Positions 34,626 to 47,705 are shown, numbered from the stretch's first letter. The stretch: DNA of 64,000 nucleotides from Neurospora tetrasperma FGSC 2508 (GCF_000213175.1 NW_009799100.1:1880705-1944704); one strand, 5' to 3'. Numbers and translations are program-made. Notes: generated by a model from the sequence alone, not told the origin.

Positions 34626-37410
34626 ATGCGGTTACCCTACCTCTCTTTCGCCGTGATTCCTACTCGCTTCTTGCTCCTGTCATCGGTGCCTTCACTTGTC
34701 CGTGCAGGTACAACGGCAACTTCATCACCAGAACCAGTATGGGTTCAACCGTCCGGGGAATGGTATGGTATCGACGGCACCTGGTCAAACTTCATGTTCG
34801 CCGTGGGTTCTCCCGCTCAGATCGTTTACCTCACACCTGCCACTGCCCTGTCCGAGACGTGGGTTATTGGGGCCGGCGGTTGCACATCAGGCCCAGGTAA
34901 CCTACCATGCGTGGACGCTCGTGGCGGCGTCTTTGACTACCACATCTCGGAGACATGGCAAACCTTGGGAGCAGGTGCTTACGAGCTGGGTATGAACCAC
35001 ACCGGAGTTCAAAGAAATGGCGACTATGGCTTGGATACGGTTGCCTTCGTCGACACAATGGCCAGCTCCGCCACCTCCGTTGACGGTGTACTGATTGCTG
35101 CTGTCAATGCTACCGAATACTATCAAGGTTATATCGGACTTGGCGTGACTCAAGGCAGTATAGGCTCGAACGTTACCAAACCTCTCATTCCCCAACTCGT
35201 CGAAGTGAATGGCATGATTCCTAGTCACAGCTACGGATATACGGCAGGGGCGTACTACCGTGACACTACTAGTAAGTAGTTGAGGCTTATGATTGTTTTA
35301 CCTCCAAGACTTTGAGCGATCAGAACTGATTTTATTTAGCAAAGGGTACACATGCCTCGTTGACTTTTGGGGGTTATGATACACTGAGATTTGTGCCACA
35401 TGATACAACGTTCAGGCTCTACATAGGAAACTCAACCGCAGATTCTAATGACCGAGCGCCCACGGTACGACTTCGCGGCCTTACTGCTCAAGTCCCGTCG
35501 TTGGACAAGGCACCTGGGAATTGGACATCGACATCTCAGACTCTCGTCGCCATGAATGATTCTATTACCGCAATGATTGACTCGTCAACGCCGTTTCTAT
35601 GGCTTCCAACCGACATTTGCGAACGTATTGCTTCTATTCTCGACCTGGTTTGGAGGGCGGACCTTGGTGTTTATGTCTTTGCGAACGGAGGAGAACAATA
35701 TCTGAGATACAAGCGCATGAAATCCATCGATGAACTATCGTTCACGTTTACCGTCTCCAGCTACGACAACAGCGACAACTTCGGTTACCCCCTCAACATG
35801 CCGGGAGTGGTCAACATCACCATCCCTCCTGCAGCATTTGCACAGGTCCTGCGTTATCCTTGGAAGAATATCATCAAGTTCAATGAATCGAGCATACCGT
35901 ATTTTCCTTTGACGCGATCAACAAACGAAACAAACAATAATCAGTATATCATCGGCCGAGTATTCATGCAGGAAGCATATATCATCACAAAGTACGACAA
36001 GGCCGCATTTTCTATCCATCAAGCGCTGTTTCCTGACAACTCCGCCACCAATCACTCCTTACAGGCTATCGAAAGGCCTCCGAATAGTCCTTATCCTGAG
36101 GGCCCCCCGGTGAAGAAGGTGGCCAAGAAGCCGTTGGGTGTGGGACAAACGGTGGCGATCGTGGTTAGTGCTTTTGCGGCAGGCAGTGTGATTGGACTGA
36201 TATCGTTCTTGTGTTGCCGGCGAGGATCGAAGGTGAAGAAAAACCAGGCCCGTAAACTGGAACACAACTCAGAGGAGGTTACCCCCATACACAATGAACC
36301 AACGCAGAACCCGGTCAGCCGAATGCTGTCGATGTTTGTTGGAAGGAGGAGGTCAAGGAAACAATCATCGCAAAAATCGCAGGCGATTATGACCGAACCC
36401 GTCGAAGTCAGTGCGGACGCTCATCATCAGGTATTCGAACTACCAGTTCCACCTGAGCCGATCGAGTTGGACAATAATGACATTGGAAACAACGACCCAA
36501 ACATGGGGCTGGATGGTCCTCGGGTGACGAGCGACTATGAGGCGGCGCGGCAAAAGCTCGAACGCCAACTTCAGGGACCGGTACCAACCTACACACGGAC
36601 AACAGAGCACAACGAGCGTGCTGCTGGATATCCCCTTGAGAAGTCAGCACAGGATGTAACCCCCGTTCATAACCGTCCCAGCGAAGAAACATCATCCGGA
36701 TCATCGCCCACGTACGCCAACACCGACTCCCTTCCCAACTCGCTGCCATCACCCCTGTCACCATACGCAGACTGGGCGGCCGGTAGAGTATTCGATCTGC
36801 CATCACCAATAACCGTAGCCTCTCCCGTGCGGCTACGTTATTTTCCAACGACGACAGGTTCTGACGCTCCGGCCCCCGCACACTCACCAGTCTCGTTGCA
36901 CTCCCCTTATTCGCCTCACACATACCTTCCATCACCCGTGAGCCCTTCATCCGACTTTAACGGCGGTCCAGAATCCCCTACATCGCCAACCGGTAGACCG
37001 GCCCCACTGCCCGGAAGCGCAGCAATCCAGCGCACACCCATCGATCCCATCCATACCCAAATAGTTTGTCTCGGACCAATGCCGGAAAACGTGCGACTTC
37101 CTATTCCACATCATCTGCATCATCACCCGACAGTAACCCGCATTATCACGCTCGACGGTCGACTACATCCAGTGGAACAAAACGACCAACTTGCAGGAGA
37201 TGTCGATGTCGATGTCGATGGTCTTCGGAGACGTTCAGATTCGGTAACCCGCGGTTCTAATGAGACCTTGGGTTCCAACTTTACCATGGAGGAAGAAAGC
37301 CGGTTGATGCAGGTGCAGATGGCTGCGCAGCGAAGTGCGGCGGCTCAAGAGCAAGCATTGCCGATATCACCAACATCACATCAACCACCACCACCACCAC
37401 CACCACCACC

Positions 37411-37503
<93 letters not shown>

Positions 37504-38843
37504 CAANNNNNNNNNNNNNNNNNNNNNNNNNNNNNNNNNNNNNNNNNNNNNNNNNNNNNNNNNNNNNNNNNNNNNNNNNNNNNNNNNNNNNNNNNNNNNN
37601 NNNNNNNNNNNNNNNNNNNNNNNNNNNNNNNNNNNNNNNNNNNNNNNNNNNNNNNNNNNNNNNNNNNNNNNNNNNNNNNNNNNNNNNNNNNNNNNNNNNN
37701 NNNNNNNNNNNNNNNNNNNNNNNNNNNNNNNNNNNNNNNNNNNNNNNNNNNNNNNNNNNNNNNNNNNNNNNNNNNNNNNNNNNNNNNNNNNNNNNNNNNN
37801 NNNNNNNNNNNNNNNNNNNNNNNNNNNNNNNNNNNNNNNNNNNNNNNNNNNNNNNNNNNNNNNNNNNNNNNNNNNNNNNNNNNNNNNNNNNNNNNNNNNN
37901 NNNNNNNNNNNNNNNNNNNNNNNNNNNNNNNNNNNNNNNNNNNNNNNNNNNNNNNNNNNNNNNNNNNNNNNNNNNNNNNNNNNNNNNNNNNNNNNNNNNN
38001 NNNNNNNNNNNNNNNNNNNNNNNNNNNNNNNNNNNNNNNNNNNNNNNNNNNNNNNNNNNNNNNNNNNNNNNNNNNNNNNNNNNNNNNNNNNNNNNNNNNN
38101 NNNNNNNNNNNNNNNNNNNNNNNNNNNNNNNNNNNNNNNNNNNNNNNNNNNNNNNNNNNNNNNNNNNNNNNNNNNNNNNNNNNNNNNNNNNNNNNNNNNN
38201 NNNNNNNNNNCGGCGGTAGAGTATTCGATCTGCCATCACCAATAACCGTAGCCTCTCCCGTGCGGCTACGTTATTTTCCAACGACGACAGGTTCTGACGC
38301 TCCGGCCCCCGCACACTCACCAGTCTCGTTGCACTCCCCTTATTCGCCTCACACATACCTTCCATCACCCGTGAGCCCTTCATCCGACTTTAACGGCGGT
38401 CCAGAATCCCCTACATCGCCAACCGGTAGACCGGCCCCACTGCCCGGAAGCGCAGCAATCCAGCGCACACCCATCGATCCCATCCATACCCAAATAGTTT
38501 GTCTCGGACCAATGCCGGAAAACGTGCGACTTCCTATTCCACATCATCTGCATCATCACCCGACAGTAACCCGCATTATCACGCTCGACGGTCGACTACA
38601 TCCAGTGGAACAAAACGACCAACTTGCAGGAGATGTCGATGTCGATGTCGATGGTCTTCGGAGACGTTCAGATTCGGTAACCCGCGGTTCTAATGAGACC
38701 TTGGGTTCCAACTTTACCATGGAGGAAGAAAGCCGGTTGATGCAGGTGCAGATGGCTGCGCAGCGAAGTGCGGCGGCTCAAGAGCAAGCATTGCCGATAT
38801 CACCAACATCACATCAACCACCACCACCACCACCACCACCACC

Positions 38844-38934
<91 letters not shown>

Positions 38935-39090
38935 CCACAACGACGAGAACAAGAAGCAGATGATACTACCAGCCTCATCGACAACTTTCCCCGCAGTCCC
39001 CGAAGCATGGAACGTATCGAAGCCGGCTCTGAGTTAGTTCATGTCCCGCAGGTTGCTGCGCAGCGATATAGTTGGGAGGCGGAGACTTGA
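34626..39090 (+). CDS. Membrane-anchored aspartyl-protease-like protein with polyQ tail (split by assembly gap)
   Basis: Exon 1 is 34626-35271, intron 35272-35339 (GTAAGT...TTTAG), exon 2 from 35340. The ectodomain has a signal peptide (MRLPYLSFAVIPTRFLLL) and an A1-pepsin-like fold, but the first catalytic motif reads LTPATALSETW in place of DTG and the second reads MIDSSTPFLWLP. A transmembrane helix lies at about residues 482-507 (TVAIVVSAFAAGSVIGLISF), followed by a 480-residue cytoplasmic tail rich in Pro/Ser with nine Pro and then 30 Gln. The assembly duplicates 36781-37501 as 38214-38934 around a run of N; treating these as one copy, the frame stays open and gives 987 residues. It is probably proteolytically inactive and may act as a surface sensor, which is inference. 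Confidence 0.82.
37385..37506 (+). repeat. (CCA)9(CAA)30 triplet repeat, first assembled copy
   Basis: Nine CCA units then thirty CAA units (37412-37501) encoding Pro and Gln, ending at the contig edge. The length is probably polymorphic. Confidence 0.9.
37507..38210. other. Assembly gap (N run)
   Basis: 704 undetermined bases placed exactly after the CAA repeat. The two contigs overlap in sequence, so the true gap is probably zero or negative. Confidence 0.98.
38214..38934 (+). repeat. Duplicate of 36781-37501 (likely assembly artefact)
   Basis: Reads as identical to 36781-37501 with a constant offset of 1433 bases, including the 30 CAA units. Only the contig-edge bases differ (CGGCGGTAG versus CGGCCGGTAG). 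The second copy then continues into unique sequence to the stop at 39090. Confidence 0.9.
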
Positions 39091-40015
39091 TGGCCTTTTA
39101 CATCAGCTACGATCTCCACCCACGAAACTAGCATGTTTGTAAACGAAATTACATACATGCACCATACTCGCTCCCACTAACCAACATCTTCAACGGATTC
39201 GTACACTGTACCATCGTATATACATGCCGGACGGCGGAGTTTTTGGGTAACGGAACACAGGGGCACGGAGACAGGGGGATATACCCATTGGAGTGAGGGG
39301 GCGTCGAAGGATTTGCGACGATGTCCTATGTTTTTGGTTGACGAAAGGAAAGATTTGGCGTTACTTTGGTGGGTTACGTTTGGTTTTTGTTCAAGCTGGA
39401 AACATCGAGTTAGGATAGAGCAAGGAGCAACAGTCACCTAAATAACACTCATGGTCTCCACCATGAGGCTGGTGACGGGACATGCTTATCAGATATGATA
39501 CGGGAGAGGAAAAAAACATACGCTGAAAGGGATGGTTTTGGGGGACTGGATTGTTTTGATGCACAAGAAAGAGTGCGAGGACAGAGTTGAACGATGACCA
39601 GATTAGCGTTTAGAAAAAAAAAAATCTCAAATTACCTACCATTGCAAAATGCGAACCTCGATCAAATCGATGGGTTTTTCCATCCCTTCACTGATGACGT
39701 GATGTGATAAGATGTTCTCGAGGACGCGAGCACTTCAGATGAAAAACCAGGCTTAGTTTTCTACTTGTACCTGTCCAGCCTTGGTTTGAATGTGCATAAC
39801 TCTAAACCAATCCAACCACCCCTTTTGAAAAGCCGTCTTCGCCATATGCTTCATCTCATCTGCTTTCCTTTCTCCGCCTTTTCCTTGCTTTCGTCCTTTC
39901 CTCTTCATCCTCCTCCGCTTTGGGTTCCCATCCCATTCCGCGCTCACCTCCCCCATGTCATCCCATACCAAACCTCAAACAACCAGCCAACCACCAAACA
40001 CAGCAACTCTCAAAC
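39091..40015. other. Intergenic region between convergent genes
   Basis: About 920 bases of 3' flanks of the protease-like gene (+) and tah18 (-). No gene is seen. Confidence 0.45.
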
Positions 40016-42331
40016 CTACCAAGTCTCCTGCCAATAGACACAATTCTCCTTCCGATCGAACCACCCCTTCGCCTCCTCCCTATCCACCACCACCCCACTT
40101 CCAACCGCCGCATCCTCCAACGCCTCCCTCACGCTCTTGGGCATCCTCCCACTATTTCCGCAGACGACAATGATGGGATTTTGCCTCAACAACTCACCAA
40201 CCTCGGCGGCGTGCTGTCGGATTTGGTACTGGACGTAGTTCTTGCCTGCGTCGTAGATGCCTGCTGCTCGTTGGAGGGCAAGTTTGGTTTCTTCTTCTTC
40301 GGTAGAGGACGAGTCGTTGTCCCGGGAGAATGCAGGGTAAACGGTTAGATTGGGGACAGTCCCCCATTCCTCCTGGAAGTGGAAATCGGCTGCAGCGTTG
40401 CGGCAGCCGAAGAAGAGGAGGGTTGGGCCCAGCTTTTGCTGGTCTTGGACGAGACAACGGTCCTGAAGCAAAGCGCGAAACGGAGCGATGCCAGTCCCCG
40501 TGGCGACGCCGATGAGCGGTCGCGAGTAGAAGGACGGGTCGTCCATGGAGAAGGGACTGCTGGGCGGCTTGATGCCGATTTGGACAGTGGTCCCGACAGG
40601 AAGGTGGCGGAGATAGCGTGAGCAGAGGCCATGGCGGGGTTTGCGGATGATGGTACGGTAATGGACCAGGGCGGCAAGGATTTCAAACTTGTAAACATCG
40701 GTGGTAGTAGTAGTGTCTTGTTCGTTGATGACCAGATCCTTGGCGTTGACGGTGGGATCGCCACCATTGCAGAGGCTGAACTCGCGGGGGCGGATGATGG
40801 GAAACTCGAGCAGTCGAGTATAGGGGATCTTGACGCCGGGGAAATCCTCGAGGACCTCGAGGATGGTTCGACGCGGGCGAGAGGTGTAATCGTAGAACTC
40901 GTCGCTGTCACCTCGCTGGGTGAGCTCGTGAAGACGTTCCTTCTCGAGAGGGTTGGTGGTGTGGTAGGCCATGAACTCGAGGAATGTCCGTTTGGGGACG
41001 GCGCTGATGTCGAAATTGTGCGTCAGGACATCGCGAATTGTTGCATCCTTCAAGAAATGATAGTCTCTTGGCCGAGTGCCCTTCGCCCAGTCAATTTCGA
41101 TTCTCTGCTCGGCCACCTCACTCCACCCCATCAAGTCAATCAGCTTTTGTACGTCCTTGGGATAGTTCTTAGGGTAGATTAAGAGTGTTTGACCGGCAAA
41201 GGACATGGCCCCATTGCGTCCTGGACTGCGGAGTTCAAATTCGATGTGTCGGACGTTTTGCCAATGGTCTTCTGGAGTCACCCTCTTGTTGCAAACAACT
41301 TGTGCCGTGAAAGAACGAGGTATTGGCAGCAATTTCGCTGGCGGAAAATCTGGGACGTCAGTACCATCCTTCTGCCACGGGGCCTCAGTTGATTCCGAGT
41401 CGGTACTCATCCGCTCGAATTTGACCGCTAACTGCTCGTTGTCCTCGACTTGCGAGACATGGCCTTCGCCGTTCGTTATTTTGCCCTTGACTGAGCCGGT
41501 TGACGGCACAAGCCGTATGTTGTACTTGGGTGGAAGTTGAGCGTCGTCTGGTATGGGCTCAATGCCCTTTGGAAGAGGGAATTGAGATAACAATGACTCT
41601 CTCAACTCCTGGTACCAGGGCAAATAGATGCTGTCGAGTCTGTAATCCGAGTTGTGTGTTAGCTATATAGAGCCATAATCTGGATGGCCGACCAAGGGGA
41701 GGATTTCGAATTTCACTCGCCCATTTTCATGTCGCTCGTCAGCTTCGCCCGGTCTGAAGAATTCGGAAGCACCAAGTTGCAAAAGTCGCACACGAAGCTT
41801 CCGCGCTGCCCAGTTAAACCTAAAAGAGTAAGAAGTCAGTCCCCAACACCATAATGGTTTCATGCCATGACTGGTGCCGCTTATTCCGAGTGTCCGAAGA
41901 TAACGAGCGTGATCTTACTTTGGATAAGAGCTATCACCAAGTCCGAAGATGGAGAACTTTACAGGTGCAAGGCAGTTGGTATTGTTGAGCTTGGTACGTC
42001 TAAGGCTTTTCCACAACGTGGTTGTGTTCTTTGGCATATCACCCTGGCCCGTGGTAGAGGTGACAAAGATGGCCAGAGAGTAGCGCAACAAGTCCGTCTA
42101 GCGAGAACATCAGCATATGGGATACATTGATAAAAGCACAGCGAAACGCACCAACTTGAAGTCATCCATTTCACCAACAACAGTATTGAAGTGTAATCTC
42201 TCCGCCATTTTGGCCAGCTCCATGGCGATTTCCTCTCCATTACCTGTTTCAGATCCATAGAGGAGGATGAGATTCCTTCCCTCCATCGTGGTCGGCTTCG
42301 CAACCGAAGCTGCCAACACGGGTTCCCCCAT
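40016..42331 (-). CDS. tah18: NADPH-dependent diflavin oxidoreductase (Tah18/Ndor1)
   Basis: 693-residue reductase that passes electrons from NADPH through FAD and FMN to Dre2 for cytosolic Fe-S cluster assembly. Minus-strand exons: 42331-42152, 42097-41919, 41819-41721, 41639-40016. The flavodoxin domain (about 17-165) has LYGSETGNGEE for FMN. The FAD part has RPREFSLCNG and HGLCSRYL. The NADPH part has GVATGTGIAPFRALL, FFGCRN, YVQYQIRQHAAEV and VVCGNSGRMP. The C-terminus ends in Trp (YWQETW), as common in this reductase class. The third intron (41640-41720) begins GC (GCGAGT), with branch GCTAAC and acceptor TTACAG; the adjacent GT would break the frame. The start could instead be the second Met (MEGRNLILLYG). 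Confidence 0.93.
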
Positions 42332-45300
42332 AATCTTCTCTTCAACAAGATTAGGTGCTGCCTGCGTTGTTCTGGCAAGTGTTGCAGGCTGTTGGCCAGG
42401 GATGTGTGGTGAGTCCCAACAGTTTTACCGCGCAGCCAGCCGCCTAGCGTAGATAGTAAATATCCGAGACACCACCTGTTTAGGTATGACTAATATGGGG
42501 AAGTTCACCACCTAAAGACTGCAGCTGCTGTGTGGGTTTCTGTAGCTGAGGTACCTCTAGGGACAACCGGGAGGGTTACAAGAACACCTCTCACTTCTGG
42601 GTTATCGTAGGGTTATCTGAAGGGGAACTGTTCAGGTTCGTTTCTCGGGAAGGTTGTAATTCGTGCTCAGCTTAGACAAACACGCCCACTCCCTGGTACA
42701 ATATTCAAAGGTACCTTACCCAGCCTCGTTCGATCAGAAATCGTGCAAGCGGTACCCAAATGATTGAGAGCTGGCTTTGGGGCGAAATCCAAGGCTAGAG
42801 GTGTTGAAGATGGGAAAGCACGGGTACAGACGGGCGACGAGCTCTCTTGAACCTAGGTCTAGTCTGGGGCTCTCTCTCCGCGGGCCCGTGGATTGTCTTG
42901 AACCACCCGTGCGCAACTGACTGCCTCGATTCGGAGGCCTGGGTACGTCACCCGTGAAGCTGGGGCGCTTTCGGATAGACAAAGTCTTTCTGCGTAGATT
43001 GGCAATTGGTCGCGAACTTTACTGGACGCCTGGGTCGATGGGCAAATAATTGTAGTTGATAGTGGGGCGGGAAGGTCGTCACTGGTGTATCAAGGAAGCA
43101 TCTCACAGCAGGCTACACTACTTATCGGAGGCCGCAGGTGGCGCCCCGATCTCGGCCCCCACCAAAACCTGGAGCAGGGTAAAGCCAGGGCACGACGGGA
43201 AGGACAGTGAATGGTTCAAGTGAAAAAGTTTCCGCCAGTTCTCTCGACTTGAAGTCTGCTCTGAACATGAAACGAGACGTTCAGTTCTGGCAACGCTACA
43301 GTACCTAGGAGGCCTTTCACCTAGCACGGACTGCCAGTTTCGGCCTGTTTCAAACCTCAAATGGAAGATAACCCCAGGAACAGCTTTCACCGACCGACCG
43401 ACCGCCCGCCCACCCTTGCCAACCTTGAGGTTCAACAACATCAACTTCCTCATTTGTGATGCCATCCCTATCCACGCGTTTTGTAACGCCCAGTTAACGT
43501 AACATTCATATAGCACTTAGCTTCCCCGATGCATAGGCGGTGAACCGTCAAGTCCCTTTCCATTTCTTCTCATCTCCTATTTGTCCTGCATAGTGATTTA
43601 GGGGTCCTGCGGCCCTGCCTCTTGCAAGCGTAAGCCTAAAGACAGCCTGGGGATGACTCGAAGCCTCCGCACCTAAGCAGCCATATGTACACTAGACACA
43701 TGAATAAACCCTGGACAAGTAGACCTGTGCGAACAAGGGGAAATACCAGCATAACCCGACACCTTGGGTTGGTACTGTATGTAGTCTGTCTTGTCGGTAT
43801 TTGGCCAAAACCACCCCCCTTTTTTTTCCTGTTCACAGAGACCCCTCGGCCCCCTCTATTAGTATGTGGAGGATCGTGATGATGTTTTTGGGGCACGGCT
43901 CCAACCCGTTTTTGACGGTGGAGCACGAAGCATCCGCTAGGAACCTGGAAGCGTCTAGAAAGCGGATGCCCACATCCACGTCATTCCGCAACCAAATGGG
44001 AGCCACTTTCGACGCCGAAGCGTGTCATAATCCGGGCGAGCCACCAAAGGACGTTTCAAACCTCACCGTCGTCAGAATCCAAGTATGGATTGGATCACAG
44101 ATATCGCCCTCACTCCTATCTCAAGGAGCCAATGAGAAAGCATGCGCAAACGTTCTTTGTGCGGCTGAGTGCCTCCCGTCTGTCTCGCCGAACGACAGCT
44201 GCTTCGATCCCTAAAGGGCAAGAAGCTTAGGTGGAGTTGAAAGTTGATAGGACTCCAGTGGAAATCGACACAGTGTCGCACACGGTAAAACGGGACGAGA
44301 GTACCTATTCACGTTCTATAAGTTTGCATCACCGCCCAGCAACCGTCGACAATGCAAAAGAGCTGAGTAATCGTCGGATTTTACTCACATTCTGATGGTC
44401 GGCTTCTAAAAAGCGCGAAAAGATGCAGTACGTTTTGCAGCCGACCGGGAACTGTAGCCCGATATGTCACTACAATATAGTCGACCTCTTTTACCGTTCG
44501 TGGAGTCAGTGTAACTTGCTTCATTTGTTTGAAAAACAAGAGCAAGGCCATCTCATAGCCTCGCCCGGGTGAAGTATATGTCAGTTCCTTCTTGTATCGA
44601 TTGTATAGACATACATTTCGATCTGGGGCAATAGTCGGTCGCGTTCTCAAACGCTCACCTGATTCCATCTTCAACGTACGATCGAGATCGAATCACTTTG
44701 TTTTTCTACAGAACTTGAAAGGACATGTGTAAAGATCGTAGGTGAGCAAGGCTGCTGGTGAATGGCGCAGGTCACTCGAGATGGAAAGCCATTTTCTCTT
44801 TCCTACCTAAGCAGCGATCCGCTGCAGACAGCGTTGTTATTGTAACATGCATATCAGAAACTTGTGAAGGGAAAGAACGAGCAGTTGTTCAGCTATAAAA
44901 GAAAGCAGCAATTGTTACACGACAGACTTGTTCGTTCTTTCACCTCTTTGACAGTTGAGAGCCTTCGCAACATCCCGGTACTGCCTTCCCCGGAAAGATC
45001 GACTCGGAACGCGCTCGAAGACTCCGAATCCGCCAGGCCAAGACACAACTGGAAAATCTCCAAGTGGAAGACTCGACGTCGTACCTGTCTTTCTGGCAAG
45101 TTTACCTAGGTAAGTTCAAGTCGATAGACTCTATCACCAACCTTACAACCGCTCCCATGATGCACATCGATGCTGGCCTCATCGCATTGACTGCGCCGCA
45201 CTGTGCTTCCCTGTTGCTTGAGCTTCTCCACGCTCCTTTCCCCTTCGGTGGATCCCCAATGGCAGGACAAGCGGACAGACCTTGGCGTTTGCGACGATGA

Positions 45301-46173
45301 TGGCGTATCCCTGAGTCGTTGCCACTTGCGAATGTTCAGTGGTTTATGTCCGCGCCTCCCTTCATTTCAGCGGGCAGCGCTTGACGCTTGCTGAGGTGCG
45401 GTTGCTGCACCTCAGTTCAAGCGGTTAGGTGTAACTGTGTCCGGTTCGGCCCTCTGTTCAGTGAAGGTGCGATTCGGAGGGGTCGTACATACCTAGGTAC
45501 CGAGAGGTGGTATAAAACACACGCCCGAGCGGACGGACTGAGCCTGAAAGCCCGAAGTTTGGCTTCCAGGTTGTTAAAAGACCCGGACCCTGGGGGCACT
45601 GTTCTGGACGGGCTGCTTGCACCTGCCCGCACGGCACTGGCCAGGCTGGGTGGTAGGTACATGCTGCCTACCCCAGTTGGCACTCGTCCGTTCCATGTCC
45701 ACCTCGGCGATTGGGAAGCGTAAAAGTGACAACTGGAAGCTGGAACTTGCCTTGCCTCCAGGTGGAGGGTAGGTACTATGGGGACGTACCGGACGTACCC
45801 TGGGCCAAAGCCGCCACGCCTGCCTTTCGTTTAATTCCCCGAACGGTAGCAAAAAATATTTGAAATTTGGAGCGCGCCGACTCACCAACACCTGATCCTT
45901 TCCTTTTTCTTCCTCTCTTCTTCCCGCCAACCATTCAAGCAATCTGAAGTCCGCTCAAACCACCTTCAACCAACCCCCCCCTCAAGCTATCTAGGGCACC
46001 AAGCTACCCTTCTGACTCCCCCTCAGACCCAGAGTTCAACCTTTCTCGTCCGTGAACGTCCTTACAACAACCCAGGCGCTCATCTCCCTATCCAAACGAG
46101 TCCAACGCTCACGTCACCTCCTGTGGATCACCTACTCCATCCAAGTCAACTTTCGACATCACAATCAATCACC
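42332..46173. other. Gene-poor 3.8 kb region
   Basis: No supported gene. Frames at 43118-43516 (-) and 43801-44214 (+) show nothing recognisable. CCTAGG/TAGGTA palindromic words recur: GAGGTACCTCTAGGG near 42549, GTACCTAGGA at 43301, TTACCTAGGTAA at 45102-45113 and TACCTAGGTACC at 45490-45501. The last 250 bases are CA/CT-rich and look like the 5' leader of the RRM gene. Confidence 0.4.
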
Positions 46174-47705
46174 ATGTCTGCTGTCGTGGAGAAAATCACT
46201 GACGCTGCTGCCGCCGCCGTCAACGACGTTACCAACGCTCTGGCCAACACCTCTCTGACTGGCAACAAGTCCGCTGACGAGAAGCCCGCCGCCAACGATG
46301 CTGTCCTTGCCAGCGCTGCCGAAGGTCGCCGCCTCTACATCGGCAATCTTGCCTATGCGACAACGGAGGGGGAGTTGAAAGAATTCTTCAAGGGCTACCT
46401 TGTGTAAGTTTGGCTCGTCCCGCCTACCCTTTTTCCCTTTGTCGTTGTCTGCCCTTGTCCTCTCACCGCCTTTGCATTGTTTCCCTGCATCCCGCTTCCC
46501 CGCCTTGTTCGGATTGTATTTGCGCGGCTGGAAGCAGTTGCCCGCCACAAACCTCATATCACCCTTCCCGTTTCCATTATGTTGCCTTGTTTAGGCCCTT
46601 TGGCCCTTTGACGTCACGTCACCCACCTCGCTCCTCTGGCTGTGAGAGTGGGCCGCTTGCAGGGCCGTAGGGTGGGGTTAACATTCCGGTTTCTTGGTCC
46701 CGTGTTGCGTGTGCTCGTCCGTTACTAACCAGTTTCGTTGCGCGTAGTGAGTCTGTTTCCATTCCCAAGAACCCTCGCACCGACCGCCCCGTCGGCTACG
46801 CCTTCGTCGACCTCTCTACCCCTAGCGAGGCTGAGCGTGCCATCGCTGAGCTCTCCGGCAAGGAGATCCTCGAGCGCAAGGTCTCCGTCCAGCTCGCTCG
46901 CAAGCCCGAGTCTAACGAGAAGGCCGAGGGTGCCAACGGTGAGGGCCATGAAGGCACTCGCCGCCGCCAGTCCACTCGTGGCCGCGGCCGCGCCGGTCGT
47001 GGCCGTGGCGGACGCGCTCGTGGCGATCGTGTAAGTTTCCCATCACATCTCCATCTGTGAAGTGGATAGAGAAACTGACATCCCGACCTAGGGCGAGAAG
47101 AAGGAGGAGGGTGCCGAGGGCTCCACTTCCCCTGCTACCGAGGCTCTGAAGGACATCACCAACGAGACTCACAACAGCGACAACAAGGCCGGCAAGCCCC
47201 ACAACCGCTCTCCCCGTGAGCGCCGCGAGCGCGGCCCCCCGGCTGACGGTATTCCTTCCAAGACCAAGGTCATGGTCGCCAACCTCCCCTACGACCTGAC
47301 CGAGGAGAAGGTGAGTTTTTCTGCCGACATATGCCATGACTGGAGACATGCTAACTCTTTCCACAGCTTAAGGAACTTTTCGCTGCCTACCAGCCTTCCT
47401 CCGCGAAGATTGCTCTTCGCCCCATCCCCCGCTTCATGATTAAGAAGCTTCAGGCCCGGGGTGAGCCCCGCAAGGGCCGTGGCTTCGGCTTCGTTACCCT
47501 TGCCTCGGAGGAGCTCCAGCAGAAGGCTGTTGCTGAGATGAACGGCAAGGAGATTGAGGGCCGCGAGATCGCTGTCAAGGTCGCCATCGATAGCCCCGAC
47601 AAGACCGACGAGGATGCCAACGAACCCGAGGGCGAGGCCCAGACCCAGGCCCCCACCAACGGCACTACCGAGCAGGCTGGCGCTGCTGTCACTGCCTCTG
47701 CTTAA
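46174..47705 (+). CDS. RNA-binding protein with two RRMs and an RGG box
   Basis: 356 residues. Exons: 46174-46403, 46748-47030, 47092-47310, 47367-47705, with GT-AG introns of 344, 61 and 56 bases. RRM1 (about 52-127) shows RNP2 LYIGNL and RNP1 VGYAFVDL. Residues of about 145-172 form an Arg/Gly box (RGRGRAGRGRGGRARGDR). RRM2 (about 223-320) shows RNP2 VMVANL and RNP1 GRGFGFVTL, with a longer loop between beta 2 and beta 3. The ends are Ala/Glu-rich low complexity. Codon bias is strong, suggesting high expression. It probably binds mRNA; the exact ortholog is not clear. The first intron is markedly longer than the others and falls inside RRM1. Confidence 0.92.

Noticed and set aside
37335-38383. 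Long poly-Asn and poly-Leu frames through the CAA repeat and N run
   Set aside because: They are frame shadows of the polyglutamine repeat and of the N run, not genes.
43118-43516. 132-codon minus-strand ORF in the gap between tah18 and the RRM gene
   Set aside because: No domain, no biased codon use, and no conserved context; consistent with chance.
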